From: Aeromonas rivuli
GTDB taxonomy: Bacteria; Pseudomonadota; Gammaproteobacteria; Enterobacterales; Aeromonadaceae
DNA length: 64,000 bases
Direction of reading: 5' to 3'
NCBI RefSeq assembly: GCF_000820045.1
Contig: NZ_CDBJ01000015.1
Location: 1 to 64,000, forward strand
Part shown: positions 29,599 through 39,263 of the stretch, one piece after another
Position numbering within the stretch: the first letter of the stretch is position 1
Layout: each line of letters begins with the position of its first letter
Notes under the pieces: model-generated
The model's input: only the letters and a program-made list of their open reading frames with translations
What the model was told of the DNA's origin: nothing
The model's database searches: none
Program-made: the position numbers and the translations under genes

Positions 29599-31440
29599 AT
29601 GCCGAAGTTGAGATCCGCCACCACCACCCACGGACGTAACATGGCCGGAGCCCGTGCCCTCTGGCGCGCCACCGGCATGACAGACGAGGACTTTGGCAAG
29701 CCCATCATCGCCGTGGTCAACTCCTTCACCCAGTTCGTGCCCGGTCACGTTCACCTCAAGGATCTCGGTCAGCTGGTGGCCAGGGAGATAGAGGCGGCCG
29801 GTGGCGTTGCCAAGGAGTTCAACACCATCGCCGTGGATGACGGCATCGCCATGGGCCACGGCGGCATGCTCTATTCGCTGCCGTCCCGGGAGCTCATCGC
29901 CGACTCCGTGGAGTACATGGTCAATGCCCACTGCGCCGATGCCATGGTCTGCATCTCCAACTGTGACAAGATCACCCCGGGGATGCTGATGGCGGCGCTG
30001 CGCATCAACATTCCGGTGATCTTCGTCTCCGGCGGCCCCATGGAGGCGGGTAAGACCAAACTCTCCGATCAGATCATCAAGCTGGATCTGGTGGACGCCA
30101 TGATCCAGGGCGCCGACCCCAAGGTCTCCGACGCCCAGAGCGATCAGATAGAGCGCAGCGCCTGCCCCACCTGCGGCTCCTGCTCCGGCATGTTCACCGC
30201 CAACTCCATGAACTGCCTGACCGAAGCCCTGGGCCTCTCCCAGCCGGGCAACGGCTCCATGCTGGCGACCCACACCGATCGCGAGCAGCTGTTCAAGCTG
30301 GCCGGCCAACGCATCGTCGCTCTGGCCAACCGTTACTACCAGCAGGATGACGAGAGCGCCCTGCCGCGCAACATCGCCACCAAGGCGGCGTTCGAGAATG
30401 CCATGGCACTCGACATCGCCATGGGCGGCTCGACCAATACGGTGCTGCACCTGTTGGCGGCGGCCCAAGAAGCGGGCGTCGACTTCACCATGGATGACAT
30501 CGACCGCATGTCCCGCCGGGTGCCCCAGCTGTGCAAGGTCGCTCCCTCGACCCAGAAGTATCACATGGAAGATGTGCACCGCGCCGGTGGTGTGGTGGCT
30601 ATCCTGGGTCAGCTGGAAAGAGCCGGTCTGGTCCATGGCGATACCCGCAACGTGCTTGGCACCAGCTTGCACGAGCTGCTGGAGCGCTATGATGTGAGCC
30701 GCACCCAGGATAAAGCGGTGCATGATTTTTACCGCGCCGGCCCGGCTGGCATCCGCACCACCAAAGCGTTCAGCCAAAGCTGCCGCTGGACAGAGCTGGA
30801 TCTGGACCGCGCCGAAGGTTGCATCCGCTCCCTGGATAATGCCTACAGCCTGGAGGGGGGGCTGGCCGTACTGTCCGGCAACATCGCCCTCAATGGCGCC
30901 ATCGTCAAGACCGCCGGTGTCGATGAAGAGAACCTCTGCTTCCGTGGCCCGGCCCGGGTATTCGAGAGCCAGGACAGCGCGGTGGCGGGCATTCTGGATA
31001 GCACAGTCAAAGCTGGTGAAGTGGTCGTGATCCGCTACGAAGGCCCGAAAGGTGGCCCCGGCATGCAGGAGATGCTCTACCCCACCACCTATCTCAAATC
31101 CATGGGATTGGGCAAAGCGTGCGCGCTCATCACCGACGGACGCTTCTCCGGCGGCACCTCGGGTCTCTCCATCGGTCACGTCTCCCCCGAGGCGGCTTCC
31201 GGCGGCACCATAGGGCTGGTGGAGGATGGCGACATCATCAATATCAATATCCCGGCCCGCACTATGGTGCTGGAAGTGGCCGACAGCGTGCTGGCCGCTC
31301 GCCGTGCCGCCGTCGATGCCCGGGGCTGGAAGCCGCTGGACAGGCAACGTCAGGTCTCCTATGCCCTGCGCGCCTACGCCATGCTCGCCACCAGTGCCGA
31401 CAAGGGTGCGGTGCGCGATTTAAGCAAGCTGGAGGAGTGA
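29599..31440 (+). CDS. ilvD: Dihydroxy-acid dehydratase
   Basis: IlvD is an Fe-S enzyme that dehydrates dihydroxy acids to 2-oxo acids in Val/Ile synthesis. Its 613 residues carry the cluster cysteines in [13 protein letters not shown] and [11 protein letters not shown], and the [19 protein letters not shown] signature near the C-terminus. The C-terminal end [18 protein letters not shown] is repeated in the small reading frame that starts two bases after its stop. Confidence 0.97.
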   Translation: MPKLRSATTTHGRNMAGARALWRATGMTDEDFGKPIIAVVNSFTQFVPGHVHLKDLGQLVAREIEAAGGVAKEFNTIAVDDGIAMGHGGMLYSLPSRELIADSVEYMVNAHCADAMVCISNCDKITPGMLMAALRINIPVIFVSGGPMEAGKTKLSDQIIKLDLVDAMIQGADPKVSDAQSDQIERSACPTCGSCSGMFTANSMNCLTEALGLSQPGNGSMLATHTDREQLFKLAGQRIVALANRYYQQDDESALPRNIATKAAFENAMALDIAMGGSTNTVLHLLAAAQEAGVDFTMDDIDRMSRRVPQLCKVAPSTQKYHMEDVHRAGGVVAILGQLERAGLVHGDTRNVLGTSLHELLERYDVSRTQDKAVHDFYRAGPAGIRTTKAFSQSCRWTELDLDRAEGCIRSLDNAYSLEGGLAVLSGNIALNGAIVKTAGVDEENLCFRGPARVFESQDSAVAGILDSTVKAGEVVVIRYEGPKGGPGMQEMLYPTTYLKSMGLGKACALITDGRFSGGTSGLSIGHVSPEAASGGTIGLVEDGDIININIPARTMVLEVADSVLAARRAAVDARGWKPLDRQRQVSYALRAYAMLATSADKGAVRDLSKLEE

Positions 31441-31442
31441 TG

Positions 31443-31541
31443 ATGTCCCCTACGACAAGTTATCTGAACGACATGCTGCTCGCCTCATCCTGTGCCGACA
31501 AGGGCATGGTGTGGCGCGATCTCAGCAAGCTGGAGGAGTAA
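31443..31541 (+). CDS. 32-codon ORF derived from the ilvD 3' end
   Basis: ATG 31443 follows the ilvD stop (TGATG) and runs to TAA 31541, three bases before ilvA. Its second half, [15 protein letters not shown], copies the ilvD tail [14 protein letters not shown] with small in-frame insertions; the first residues (MSPTTSYLND) do not. It is probably a tandem duplication remnant, kept open because it carries translation from ilvD into ilvA: the GGAGG of its last codons is the ilvA ribosome site. A function as a peptide is unproven. Confidence 0.5.
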   Translation: MSPTTSYLNDMLLASSCADKGMVWRDLSKLEE

Positions 31542-31544
31542 GCC

Positions 31545-33065
31545 ATGGTCTCTGCGGCGGATTATCTACGCAAGATACTGCTCTCCCCCGTCTATGAGGC
31601 GGCGCGGGTCACCCCCTTGCAGACACTGAAAAGATTGTCCGAGCGGCTCGGCAACCATGTCGCTCTCAAGCGGGAAGATTTGCAGCCGGTGCACTCTTTC
31701 AAACTGCGCGGCGCCTATCACAAGATTGCGACCTTGAGTGCCGAGCAGAAGGCTCATGGCGTGGTGGCGGCCTCGGCAGGCAACCATGCTCAGGGGGTCG
31801 CCCTGTCGGCGGCCAAGCTTGGCATCCATGCCATCATCGTCATGCCCAAGACCACGCCAGACATCAAGATAGATGCGGTGCGGGCCCAAGGCGGCAATGT
31901 GCTGCTATTTGGCAACAGCTTCGACGAGGCCTATGCCGAGAGCCGCCGCCTGTCAGAAACCGAGGGTTACACCCTGATCCCGCCCTTCGACGACGTCGAG
32001 GTGATCGCGGGCCAGGGCACCATCGGCAAGGAGTTGCTGGAGCAGGACACTCACCTCACCCATGTGTTTGTCCCCGTGGGCGGCGGCGGCCTGGCCGCCG
32101 GGGTGGCGGTCTATATCAAGCAGCTGCTGCCAAATGTGAAGGTGATAGGGGTGGAAGCCGAGGGTTCCGCCTGCCTCAAGGCGGCGCTGGAGGCGGGCGA
32201 GCCGATCAATCTGGATCGGGTCTCGCTGTTTGCGGACGGGGTGGCGGTCAAGCGCATCGGCACCGAGACCTTCCGGCTCTGCAACCAGTATCTGGACGAG
32301 GTGGTGACCGTCTCCAACGATCAGATCTGCGCGGCCCTGAAAGACATCTTCGACGACTGCCGCGCCATCGCCGAGCCGTCCGGTGCCCTCTCCCTGGCGG
32401 GGCTCAAGGCCTACAGCGAGCGCGAGCAGGTCAAGGGTGGCCGGATGGCGGCCATACTCTCTGGCGCCAACGTCAACTTCCATAGCCTGCGTTATGTGTC
32501 GGAGCGCTGCGAGATAGGCGAGAAGCGCGAGGGCATGCTGGCGGTGAGCATCCCCGAGCGCAAGGGGGCCTTCCTCGACTTCTGCCGCAACCTAGGATCG
32601 CGGATGGTGACCGAGTTCAACTACCGTTACTCCGATGCCGAGCAGGCCTCGCTGTTTGTCTCGGTGCGACTCACCGGCGGTGACGAAGAGTTGGGTCAGA
32701 TCGAAGCCCATCTCAATGGCAACGGCTACCCCGTGGTCAATATGACGGACAACGAGCTGGCCAAGAATCATGTGCGTTACATGATTGGCGGCCGCCCTGC
32801 GCGGCCCCTTGGTGAGCGGCTCTACAGCTTCAAGTTCCCGGAGCAGCCGGGCGCCCTGATGCGTTTTCTGGAGACCCTTGGCTGCCGCTGGAACATCAGC
32901 CTGTTCCACTATCGCAACCATGGCGCCGACTATGGCCGGGTGCTCTGTGCCTTCGAGCTGCCGGACGAGGACGTGGCCGCCTTCCACGACTACCTGCGCG
33001 AGCTGGGTTACGGCTGGAAGGAGGTGAGCGAGGATCCCGCCTACCGGCTGTTCCTGGCGAACTGA
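31545..33065 (+). CDS. ilvA: Threonine dehydratase, biosynthetic
   Basis: IlvA deaminates threonine to 2-oxobutyrate, the first step of isoleucine synthesis. The 506-residue PLP fold II enzyme has the PLP lysine in HSFKLRGA (Lys53), the phosphate-binding loop GGGGLAAG, and two C-terminal ACT-like regulatory domains (from about 330) typical of the isoleucine-inhibited form. GGAGGAG just upstream serves the ATG. It ends the ilv operon, followed by a strong terminator. Confidence 0.96.
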   Translation: MVSAADYLRKILLSPVYEAARVTPLQTLKRLSERLGNHVALKREDLQPVHSFKLRGAYHKIATLSAEQKAHGVVAASAGNHAQGVALSAAKLGIHAIIVMPKTTPDIKIDAVRAQGGNVLLFGNSFDEAYAESRRLSETEGYTLIPPFDDVEVIAGQGTIGKELLEQDTHLTHVFVPVGGGGLAAGVAVYIKQLLPNVKVIGVEAEGSACLKAALEAGEPINLDRVSLFADGVAVKRIGTETFRLCNQYLDEVVTVSNDQICAALKDIFDDCRAIAEPSGALSLAGLKAYSEREQVKGGRMAAILSGANVNFHSLRYVSERCEIGEKREGMLAVSIPERKGAFLDFCRNLGSRMVTEFNYRYSDAEQASLFVSVRLTGGDEELGQIEAHLNGNGYPVVNMTDNELAKNHVRYMIGGRPARPLGERLYSFKFPEQPGALMRFLETLGCRWNISLFHYRNHGADYGRVLCAFELPDEDVAAFHDYLRELGYGWKEVSEDPAYRLFLAN

Positions 33066-33087
33066 ATCCGGGGAACCCCATGAACAA

Positions 33088-33119
33088 GAGCGGGAGGCAG
33101 AGGCCTCCCGCTCTTTTTT
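33088..33119 (+). terminator. Terminator of the ilvGMEDA operon
   Basis: GAGCGGGAGGC, loop AGAG, GCCTCCCGCTC form an 11-bp perfect stem followed by TTTTTT, 22 bp past ilvA. Confidence 0.93.
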
Positions 33120-33319
33120 GGGCCAGCCGCCACCTTGACCGCACGGGGACATGCTTTGTTTGTCAGCCAGTTCACACTCTGGGATATCTGGTCGTTTGAG
33201 ACCCGCTGCAGATGGGGTAGGCTGGTGACGGCGGTCCTGTACGGCGCCCGGCATCATGGCCTGGATAGCAGCCGTGACGCCTGATCCCAAGACAGATGAC
33301 TCATGGAAGAGGCACCCAC

Positions 33320-34459
33320 ATGACAAAATCCCTGCTAGCTGCCCTGATTGGCTGCGCATGCATGACAGGTCTGGCCCAGGCTCAGGCCCTCGATAACAGC
33401 TGGTATCTGGGGGGAAAGGCCGGTTGGTCCCACTTCTACGGGGTCGATTACGACGGTCAGATCAAAGATATCGTCGATCTTGTCGAACCGGACAAGCAGG
33501 AGAGTGACCTGGGGCTGGGTGGCTTCATTGGTTATCAGTTGAACCCGAATCTGGGCTTTGAGCTGGGTTATGACTGGCTAGGCAAGTACCAGCTGGACAA
33601 GTCCGCCTCCCAGGGCACCGAGTCGGCCAGGATCGATGGCGAAGCCAAGGCGCAGATGGTGCAGGCCACCATGAGAATCAGCCTGCCTGCCACCCCGGCG
33701 CTGGACATCTATGGCCGTTTGGGCGGCGCCTATGCCTGGACTGAAAGCGCCTTCTCTGCCAGCTATCAAGACGCAGCCAATCCCTCCAGCAATGCGTCAT
33801 CTTCCAGTACCGGGCACAAGTACCATGGCGCAGCCTTCGTCGGCGCCCTCGGCGCCGAATACGCCTTCAATCCCAGTTGGGCGCTGCGCCTCGAATACCA
33901 ATACACCACCCCCCTTGGCAATACCTCCCCTGGCGAGTCAGGCATAGAGCTGGATAACGGCCTGTTCGCCCTGGGGCTGGTCTACCGCTTCGGACAGGGG
34001 GGAGAGGAGGTGGTGGCGGCCAGTCCGGCACCGGCCGCGGTCGTCCCCGCCACCGTCATCATGCAGCAGCGTTTCACCCTGAGTTCGGATGTACTGTTCG
34101 AATTCAACAAGGCGAGCCTCAGGCCCGAGGCCAACCAGGCGCTGGACACCCTGTTCCAGCAGATAGTGGCGGCCAACCCCCAGGACGGCATAGCAACAGT
34201 GGTGGGTCACACAGATAGACTGGGCGCGGATGACTACAACCAGAACCTGTCCGAGCTGCGTGCCCGTTCCGTAGCCGATGCGCTGATCGGCCGTGGCTGG
34301 CCGGCAGAAAAGATGCAAGTGGAAGGGCGAGGCGAGCGGGAACCCATCACCGCCAACCAGTGCAACAGTGGCAGCAAGTCTGAACTCATCGTCTGTCTGG
34401 CGCCGGATCGCCGGGTCGAGGTCAAGCTGAACGGCATTGGCGAGGGGTCGCCGCAATAA
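33320..34459 (+). CDS. OmpA-family outer membrane porin
   Basis: The 379-residue protein has a signal peptide (MTKSLLAALIGCACMTGLAQ, cleavage near AQA), an eight-strand beta-barrel (about 25-225, NSWYLGGKAGWSHFYG to GLFALGLVYRF), an Ala/Pro hinge (VVAASPAPAAVVPA), and a C-terminal peptidoglycan-binding OmpA domain (VVGHTDRLGADDYNQNLSE and PDRRVEVKL). It links the outer membrane to the wall. ATG 33320 follows AGAGGCACCC. It is monocistronic, after the ilv terminator. Confidence 0.92.
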   Translation: MTKSLLAALIGCACMTGLAQAQALDNSWYLGGKAGWSHFYGVDYDGQIKDIVDLVEPDKQESDLGLGGFIGYQLNPNLGFELGYDWLGKYQLDKSASQGTESARIDGEAKAQMVQATMRISLPATPALDIYGRLGGAYAWTESAFSASYQDAANPSSNASSSSTGHKYHGAAFVGALGAEYAFNPSWALRLEYQYTTPLGNTSPGESGIELDNGLFALGLVYRFGQGGEEVVAASPAPAAVVPATVIMQQRFTLSSDVLFEFNKASLRPEANQALDTLFQQIVAANPQDGIATVVGHTDRLGADDYNQNLSELRARSVADALIGRGWPAEKMQVEGRGEREPITANQCNSGSKSELIVCLAPDRRVEVKLNGIGEGSPQ

Positions 34460-35114
34460 CCCATGAGAAAAACAGAAATAAGAGAGCGCCATACAGGTGC
34501 TCTCAGAATGACGAATGATGGAGGGTTAGTGTATTAGGAATTGATGAATTTCCACGTGAGGCCATTTTTCATATTTTATGGTCCCGTTTATCTAGCCGTT
34601 AGCATCTAAACGGACGAGTAAAAATCAGGCAGCACGCATCATAGTTACCGTGAGAAAGTTCGTGACATCTTATCGAGGATGTCTAAATATTGAGGCTGCC
34701 ACATTAATTAACATCTATTACATGTGCATTATTTATGCTCCTATTTAATCGCCGAAGCATTATCTAATCTATAAAAATTTCGGAGTGGCTCCCCCTTTGC
34801 CTGCAAACGACAACTTACTGTAAAATAAGATAATGCATGCAAGCTGATAAATTTAAATCGTTATGGTATCAGACGCCCCGTATGGGGGGGGGTCATAATT
34901 AATTTCATATATTTTCGATTTATTTACCTTCATTGGAGGGTGATATTTGTGCAGTAAATGCTGGCTTTGTCATTTATTTTCGCGAGCAGGTAAATCGTTT
35001 GGGTTGTCAAGGGAAATGATGAGTAAAAATGATGATATCTAATAAAACTGCAGTTTAGGCATTGGTTATGTGGCAGGACGCTGCTGACTGTAAATAAGTT
35101 AGGCAAGGAATAGT
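34460..35114. other. 655-bp AT-rich spacer, no gene seen
   Basis: The base composition drops sharply from the GC-rich flanks. Inverted repeats include GAGAGCGCC / GGTGCTCTC (about 34483-34505) and CCGTTTA / TAAACGG (34584-34613). There is a homopolymeric run of nine G at about 34883. No reading frame with a good start, tRNA or riboswitch was recognised. It probably holds the promoter of the next three genes. Confidence 0.5.
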
Positions 35115-36671
35115 ATGAATAAATCGTTTCGTCTTACCGCTCTTAGTTGTGCTTTTATGATTGCCGCTGGCTGCAGCTCGCAGCAGATGCAAGATTTCAA
35201 CGCGACCGTCAACGATATTGGGAAAAATTATGGGATGCCCGTACTTTGCGGTGCAGGCATGATTGCTGGTGGCGTCACCGGGTATGCACTCAGTGGTAAA
35301 GACGGTGTAGTGGCAGGTGCTGCCATTGGCGGGGCCCTCGGCTGCGCCGCTGGATATGCATGGCAATCTCGGCTGCGTGAGCTGGACCGTATTGCTCAGG
35401 AAGAGAATCTCAAGATAACTACAGAACAGCTGACGCTCGCCGAGCCAACAGTGGTGACGGCTGTACCGCAGAATGCTGGCTTAGTCGCTCAGATCCCGGA
35501 CACTGGTATGTTTGCGATTGGCTCTGAGCAGCTGACAGAGAGCGGCCAGCGCGTTGTGACGAAGTTAGCTCAGGTTTATGCCAAAACTCAGACTACCGAC
35601 CAAGCCGATGTGTCCAAGGAGCTTCAATCGCGTCGAATTCTCATCGTAGGTCACAGTGATGCGACTGGTCCTGCAGATTTGAATCAGAAATTGTCTGAAC
35701 GCCGAGCTCAAACAGTCGGCAAGGTATTGGTGAAGGCGGGTATTCCTGCCACCTCTATTTATTACCAAGGAGCTGGTTCTTCTCGTCCCATTGCAGATAA
35801 CAGCGATTTGCTGCTTCGTGGCCAGAATCGCCGGGTCGAGATCGTCGAACTCGCGAACGAACAGGCTCTGGTGATGCGGGCTCAGTCCGAAGAGGGCAAT
35901 ACCAGATATCTGCGTTATGGAGCTTCCGATACCGCCAAGCCTAATATGGCCGCGTCCAAATCGGCAGGCCAGCCCGCAAGCAGTCCAAGCAAGGTGGCGG
36001 GTTCTCAGAAAACAACGGCTAGTCAAGCCACCGCTAAACAAAGCTTACCTGACACCAACGTGGCCAAGACAGCACCCAAGACCAAGCCCGCCGTGGACTT
36101 TGGTGGCAGCCCGGCTGATGCCTATCAGTGGAATATGGCCCAGAATATCAAACCCAAGGCGAGTGGTTTTGCCCTAATCAGCAATGCTTATGCGAGTGAC
36201 ATGCCGATGTCGAGTTGTGAAGCGGATAAACCGCGCAGTGCTGGACAAGTGTTGAGCATGGCAAATGACAAGCCGCTTGAACGTCATGCCACCAAGGAGT
36301 ACATGCCGGGCTATAACAACCGTGTCTGGGCCAATACCGTCAACGGTCATCTGGTGACTGTCTCTCCGGTTTCCATCTTGCGTGATAATGCCAAGGTCGA
36401 TCGTCAGCCAATCCTGCAGGTTGTTCAGGGCTACAAGAGCTCAGGCCAGAAAAAGGCCCAAACCCTCAAGGCTGTGGCCAACACTTACGAAGGCGAGAGT
36501 GAAGTGCTTTACCGTGTCTTCGCCAGCGACCCCAAGGCATCTGTGTCCTGCATGGATCTTGTGTTCAGTAAAGGTAACGCCAAGGTAAGCCAAGGCGCCC
36601 TGTTCTATCCGTCTGGTTCAGAGGCCTACGTGGCTTCGTACATGCCAATCCCCGCCACCAATTCCAAGTAA
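35115..36671 (+). CDS. Lipoprotein with glycine zipper and OmpA domain (envelope module gene 1)
   Basis: This 518-residue protein has a lipobox IAAGC with acylated Cys20 and Ser at +2, suggesting an outer membrane lipoprotein. A glycine-zipper segment covers about 43-75 (GAGMIAGGVTGYAL; GVVAGAAIGGALGCAAGYA), and an OmpA peptidoglycan-binding domain about 125-245 (LIVGHSDATGPADLN; GQNRRVEIVEL). A Ser/Ala/Lys/Thr-rich linker (about 280-345) follows, then an unfamiliar C-terminal domain with paired cysteines. The first half resembles YiaD. AAGGAATAGT precedes the start. It is followed closely by two genes, with lower GC than neighbours. The role is unknown. Confidence 0.8.
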   Translation: MNKSFRLTALSCAFMIAAGCSSQQMQDFNATVNDIGKNYGMPVLCGAGMIAGGVTGYALSGKDGVVAGAAIGGALGCAAGYAWQSRLRELDRIAQEENLKITTEQLTLAEPTVVTAVPQNAGLVAQIPDTGMFAIGSEQLTESGQRVVTKLAQVYAKTQTTDQADVSKELQSRRILIVGHSDATGPADLNQKLSERRAQTVGKVLVKAGIPATSIYYQGAGSSRPIADNSDLLLRGQNRRVEIVELANEQALVMRAQSEEGNTRYLRYGASDTAKPNMAASKSAGQPASSPSKVAGSQKTTASQATAKQSLPDTNVAKTAPKTKPAVDFGGSPADAYQWNMAQNIKPKASGFALISNAYASDMPMSSCEADKPRSAGQVLSMANDKPLERHATKEYMPGYNNRVWANTVNGHLVTVSPVSILRDNAKVDRQPILQVVQGYKSSGQKKAQTLKAVANTYEGESEVLYRVFASDPKASVSCMDLVFSKGNAKVSQGALFYPSGSEAYVASYMPIPATNSK

Positions 36672-36691
36672 GAAAACGGAGTACCTTATTA

Positions 36692-38281
36692 GTGGAAGAT
36701 TTCTCTCTGGCAGCGCTTAAAGCGTTGATCCTCGCCAATCAAATGCTGACTGTTGGCATTATTTCATTTCTTTTGAGCGCCGTTGTGGTGTGGAAGCACT
36801 GGGAAAATGTGTCCTACTTCCTGATCCGGGTATGGCACAGCCTTCCTCTGATTGGCACTGTTGCTCGCCTTTCGCGCAAACCGGCCTCTGTCGATGGGGA
36901 TGGCTGGATAAACCACGAAGTGACCCTGTCGAATGTGTACTACCGCGAATATAAAAAATATATGAAAGGCCCGGAGGCTTACAACGCCTCCTTGGACTAC
37001 TTGGCAAAGGCAGGGGAGGCTGGCCGTTCCCCGCGTCCTGCGTGGGTGCTTATTTTGGTATTGGTTTTGGTAGTAGTCGAGGCCATGGGGTTTGCCTATG
37101 TGCTTGCAGGCTGGATGAACATGGATGCCTCAACCAATGATCGTCACTTGCTGACGGCAGGTGCTGCGCTCTTGCTTGCTGTTGTGTCGGCACTCTTAGC
37201 GGAAGTTGCTGGGCACTCTCTGCATCATAATGGTCTGATTGCCCGTGCTCGTCATTGGTGGCAAGGTGAAGAACCTTCCAAACGCTCTCGTACCCTGAAG
37301 GCCAACAAAGCGATCAATCTGGAGGATTCCTTCTCGGACTCTGACAAACCGGATTATGAGCAGCTATTGGCCCGCCTGAAGGATGTAAACTCAGGCGTGA
37401 CTCGCAAGTTCTTCTGGTTGGCTGTCTGTGCGGCTTTTGTTACCTCTATGGCTGTGGGGGCCTTCGTGGTTCGTTCTGCCACCCTAGACAGTATCGAAAC
37501 CGAGATGGTTAACAGTATGCGTGCAGAAGTGACTGCACAGAATGAGAGCAGTATTGGTTCGCCGTTTGATCTGCCGGAGGAGTCACAAGCCATTAACAGT
37601 GAGGCTGACGAGGCCACCATTGAAGACAAAATGCAGGCCATCCGTGAAGCTAGCCTGACGACGTACGTCATGTTGTCACTGATCTACATCGCTATCCAAG
37701 GCATCAGTATCTGGCTTGCCAGCAAATACTACTTTGCGGGAACGCACTCCCAGGCAGCTTGGCGCTTGACCCACGAGTATGCCACTGCCGAGGAAATGCT
37801 GGACGCAATGGATCAGCAGCGAACGGCCATTGCCAGCCATGCTGATGATAAGCTGCGCCGTCTTCAGACCTTGCTGTCTAGCCGTGACCACACCAACTCA
37901 GGTGTGTTGGGTGCACTGGAAGGGGAAAATTCTGCCCATCGCAACTTTTTGGCCTTTGTTAAGTTCAAGGCGGGCAAAGTATCGTCCAGGCCAACCACCC
38001 AAGCGGTACAGGTAGAGCAAGCCACTCAGCTGGCCCCTGTGGTACCAGCAGCACCTCAAGCTGAGATTGTCCCAATCCCTGTGCCTGTTGCAGCAGTCCC
38101 GACCCAGGTAGTATCCGATATCAAGGCATCCGATTTTCATGATGTCACCGGTTTACCTGAGGAAAATCTAGCCGCAGCCAGTCGCGCACTGGGGGTGGAT
38201 GAAGCTCAACTGCGTGATATCCGTGAGCAGCAAATGGCCCTCAAGACCCTCGGCCTGTTCCCAACCAAGCAGAGTGCCTAA
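36692..38281 (+). CDS. Multi-pass inner membrane protein (envelope module gene 2)
   Basis: The 529-residue protein starts at GTG 36692, 20 bp after the lipoprotein gene. Five membrane segments can be seen: about 12-34, 117-141, 153-173, 242-262 and 325-346. The charged stretch between the fourth and fifth could face the periplasm. The C-terminal region is cytoplasmic or extended, with a Pro/Val-rich linker (VPAAPQAEIVPIPVPVAAVP) and a small helical end domain. No family is recognised. The tight spacing to both neighbours implies one operon. Confidence 0.75.
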   Translation: MEDFSLAALKALILANQMLTVGIISFLLSAVVVWKHWENVSYFLIRVWHSLPLIGTVARLSRKPASVDGDGWINHEVTLSNVYYREYKKYMKGPEAYNASLDYLAKAGEAGRSPRPAWVLILVLVLVVVEAMGFAYVLAGWMNMDASTNDRHLLTAGAALLLAVVSALLAEVAGHSLHHNGLIARARHWWQGEEPSKRSRTLKANKAINLEDSFSDSDKPDYEQLLARLKDVNSGVTRKFFWLAVCAAFVTSMAVGAFVVRSATLDSIETEMVNSMRAEVTAQNESSIGSPFDLPEESQAINSEADEATIEDKMQAIREASLTTYVMLSLIYIAIQGISIWLASKYYFAGTHSQAAWRLTHEYATAEEMLDAMDQQRTAIASHADDKLRRLQTLLSSRDHTNSGVLGALEGENSAHRNFLAFVKFKAGKVSSRPTTQAVQVEQATQLAPVVPAAPQAEIVPIPVPVAAVPTQVVSDIKASDFHDVTGLPEENLAAASRALGVDEAQLRDIREQQMALKTLGLFPTKQSA

Positions 38282-38283
38282 TC

Positions 38284-39117
38284 GTGAAAATCACCAAGCT
38301 ATTACTACTGGCGTTGACGCTGCCCTGCGCAGCCTTGGCCGCCGACCGTAACGATATGCAGAGCTGCTATGAACGCAATGGCCTGACCGATATCAAGCCT
38401 GCGGGTAGCGGTCGCGAGCTGGTGGTCATCATCGACCAGACCATTCCTATGCCTGATGATCTGCAACGTAGCAGTTGGGGGCAGATCGATCGGTTCGTAC
38501 AGACCGGTGATCGCGTCAAGCTCTATACCTTCTCCGCCTTCTTACCTGGCGAATACCTTCGCCTGGCCTACGCAGGACAACTGGATATGCCGTTGGAGGG
38601 GGAGATCCGGGATGATGTCAGCATGCGCAAATTGCGCAGCCTGGACACCTGCCTGGCGACACAAACAAAGGTCTTTCGTAGCGGCTTTGGCAAGCAGTTC
38701 GTGAAAGCATTGCGTGAAGCTCGTCAGGACATCCCAAAGAGCGAGATCATGAACTCTCTGCGTAAAGTGGGTGAGGATATGAGGATGGAGCAAGGGATCA
38801 GCGATCGTGTTGTGTTCCTGATTTCGGACATGCTTGAGCATTCTGATTACACCAGCTTCTACGCGACTAACAAGATCAAGCAGTTGAATGTGAGCGATGA
38901 GCTCAAGCTGGCAAAGAGCAAGGCGCTGTTTGCTGATTTGCAGGGCGCCCGGGTCTATGTTGCTGGCGCAGGACTAGTGACTGACTCGGTGAAGCATGCT
39001 TATCGCTCCGGCAAGACCATGGATGCACTCGGCGACTTCTGGTTCCAGTATTTTGAAGGCTCAAATGCGGCACTTTCAAATTTTGGCACCCCAAGCCTCA
39101 GCACTGACCTGCGCTGA
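38284..39117 (+). CDS. Exported vWA-like protein (envelope module gene 3)
   Basis: The 277-residue protein starts at GTG 38284, two bases after the previous stop. It has a signal peptide (MKITKLLLLALTLPCAALA) and then a fold with alternating strands and helices like a von Willebrand A domain: LVVIIDQT as the first strand with a degenerate MIDAS, DRVKLYTFSAF, RVVFLISDMLEHSDYTSFY, and ARVYVAGAG. The first motif reads DQT rather than DxSxS, so metal binding is uncertain. It is probably periplasmic and works with the lipoprotein and the membrane protein. I cannot name a known family. Confidence 0.75.
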   Translation: MKITKLLLLALTLPCAALAADRNDMQSCYERNGLTDIKPAGSGRELVVIIDQTIPMPDDLQRSSWGQIDRFVQTGDRVKLYTFSAFLPGEYLRLAYAGQLDMPLEGEIRDDVSMRKLRSLDTCLATQTKVFRSGFGKQFVKALREARQDIPKSEIMNSLRKVGEDMRMEQGISDRVVFLISDMLEHSDYTSFYATNKIKQLNVSDELKLAKSKALFADLQGARVYVAGAGLVTDSVKHAYRSGKTMDALGDFWFQYFEGSNAALSNFGTPSLSTDLR

Positions 39118-39223
39118 CACTAATAGCGTATTGGTAGTGGGATGCCCATTGGGGAGCCCCTCATTACCCTGCGCAATTAGGTCTGTATCAGATTAACAAG
39201 GTTAAAAACCAGAAGAGACAAAG

Positions 39224-39248
39224 CAGGGAGGCCAAGCCTCCCTGTTTT
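39224..39248 (+). terminator. Terminator after the envelope module
   Basis: CAGGGAGGC, loop CAA, GCCTCCCTG form a 9-bp perfect stem followed by TTTTGTT. It closes the three-gene unit and lies 15 bp from the end of the convergent HPP gene. Confidence 0.8.
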
Positions 39249-39263
39249 GTTGCGTGGTCGGCG

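Noticed and set aside
34780..34920. Cyclic di-GMP (GEMM) riboswitch upstream of the envelope module
   Set aside because: The conserved GEMM core sequences are absent; only general AT-rich sequence and unrelated hairpins are seen.
35115..39117. Zorya-type defence system
   Set aside because: Zorya needs MotA/MotB-like ZorA and ZorB plus a nuclease or helicase. Here the OmpA domain is on a lipoprotein and the membrane protein does not look like MotA.
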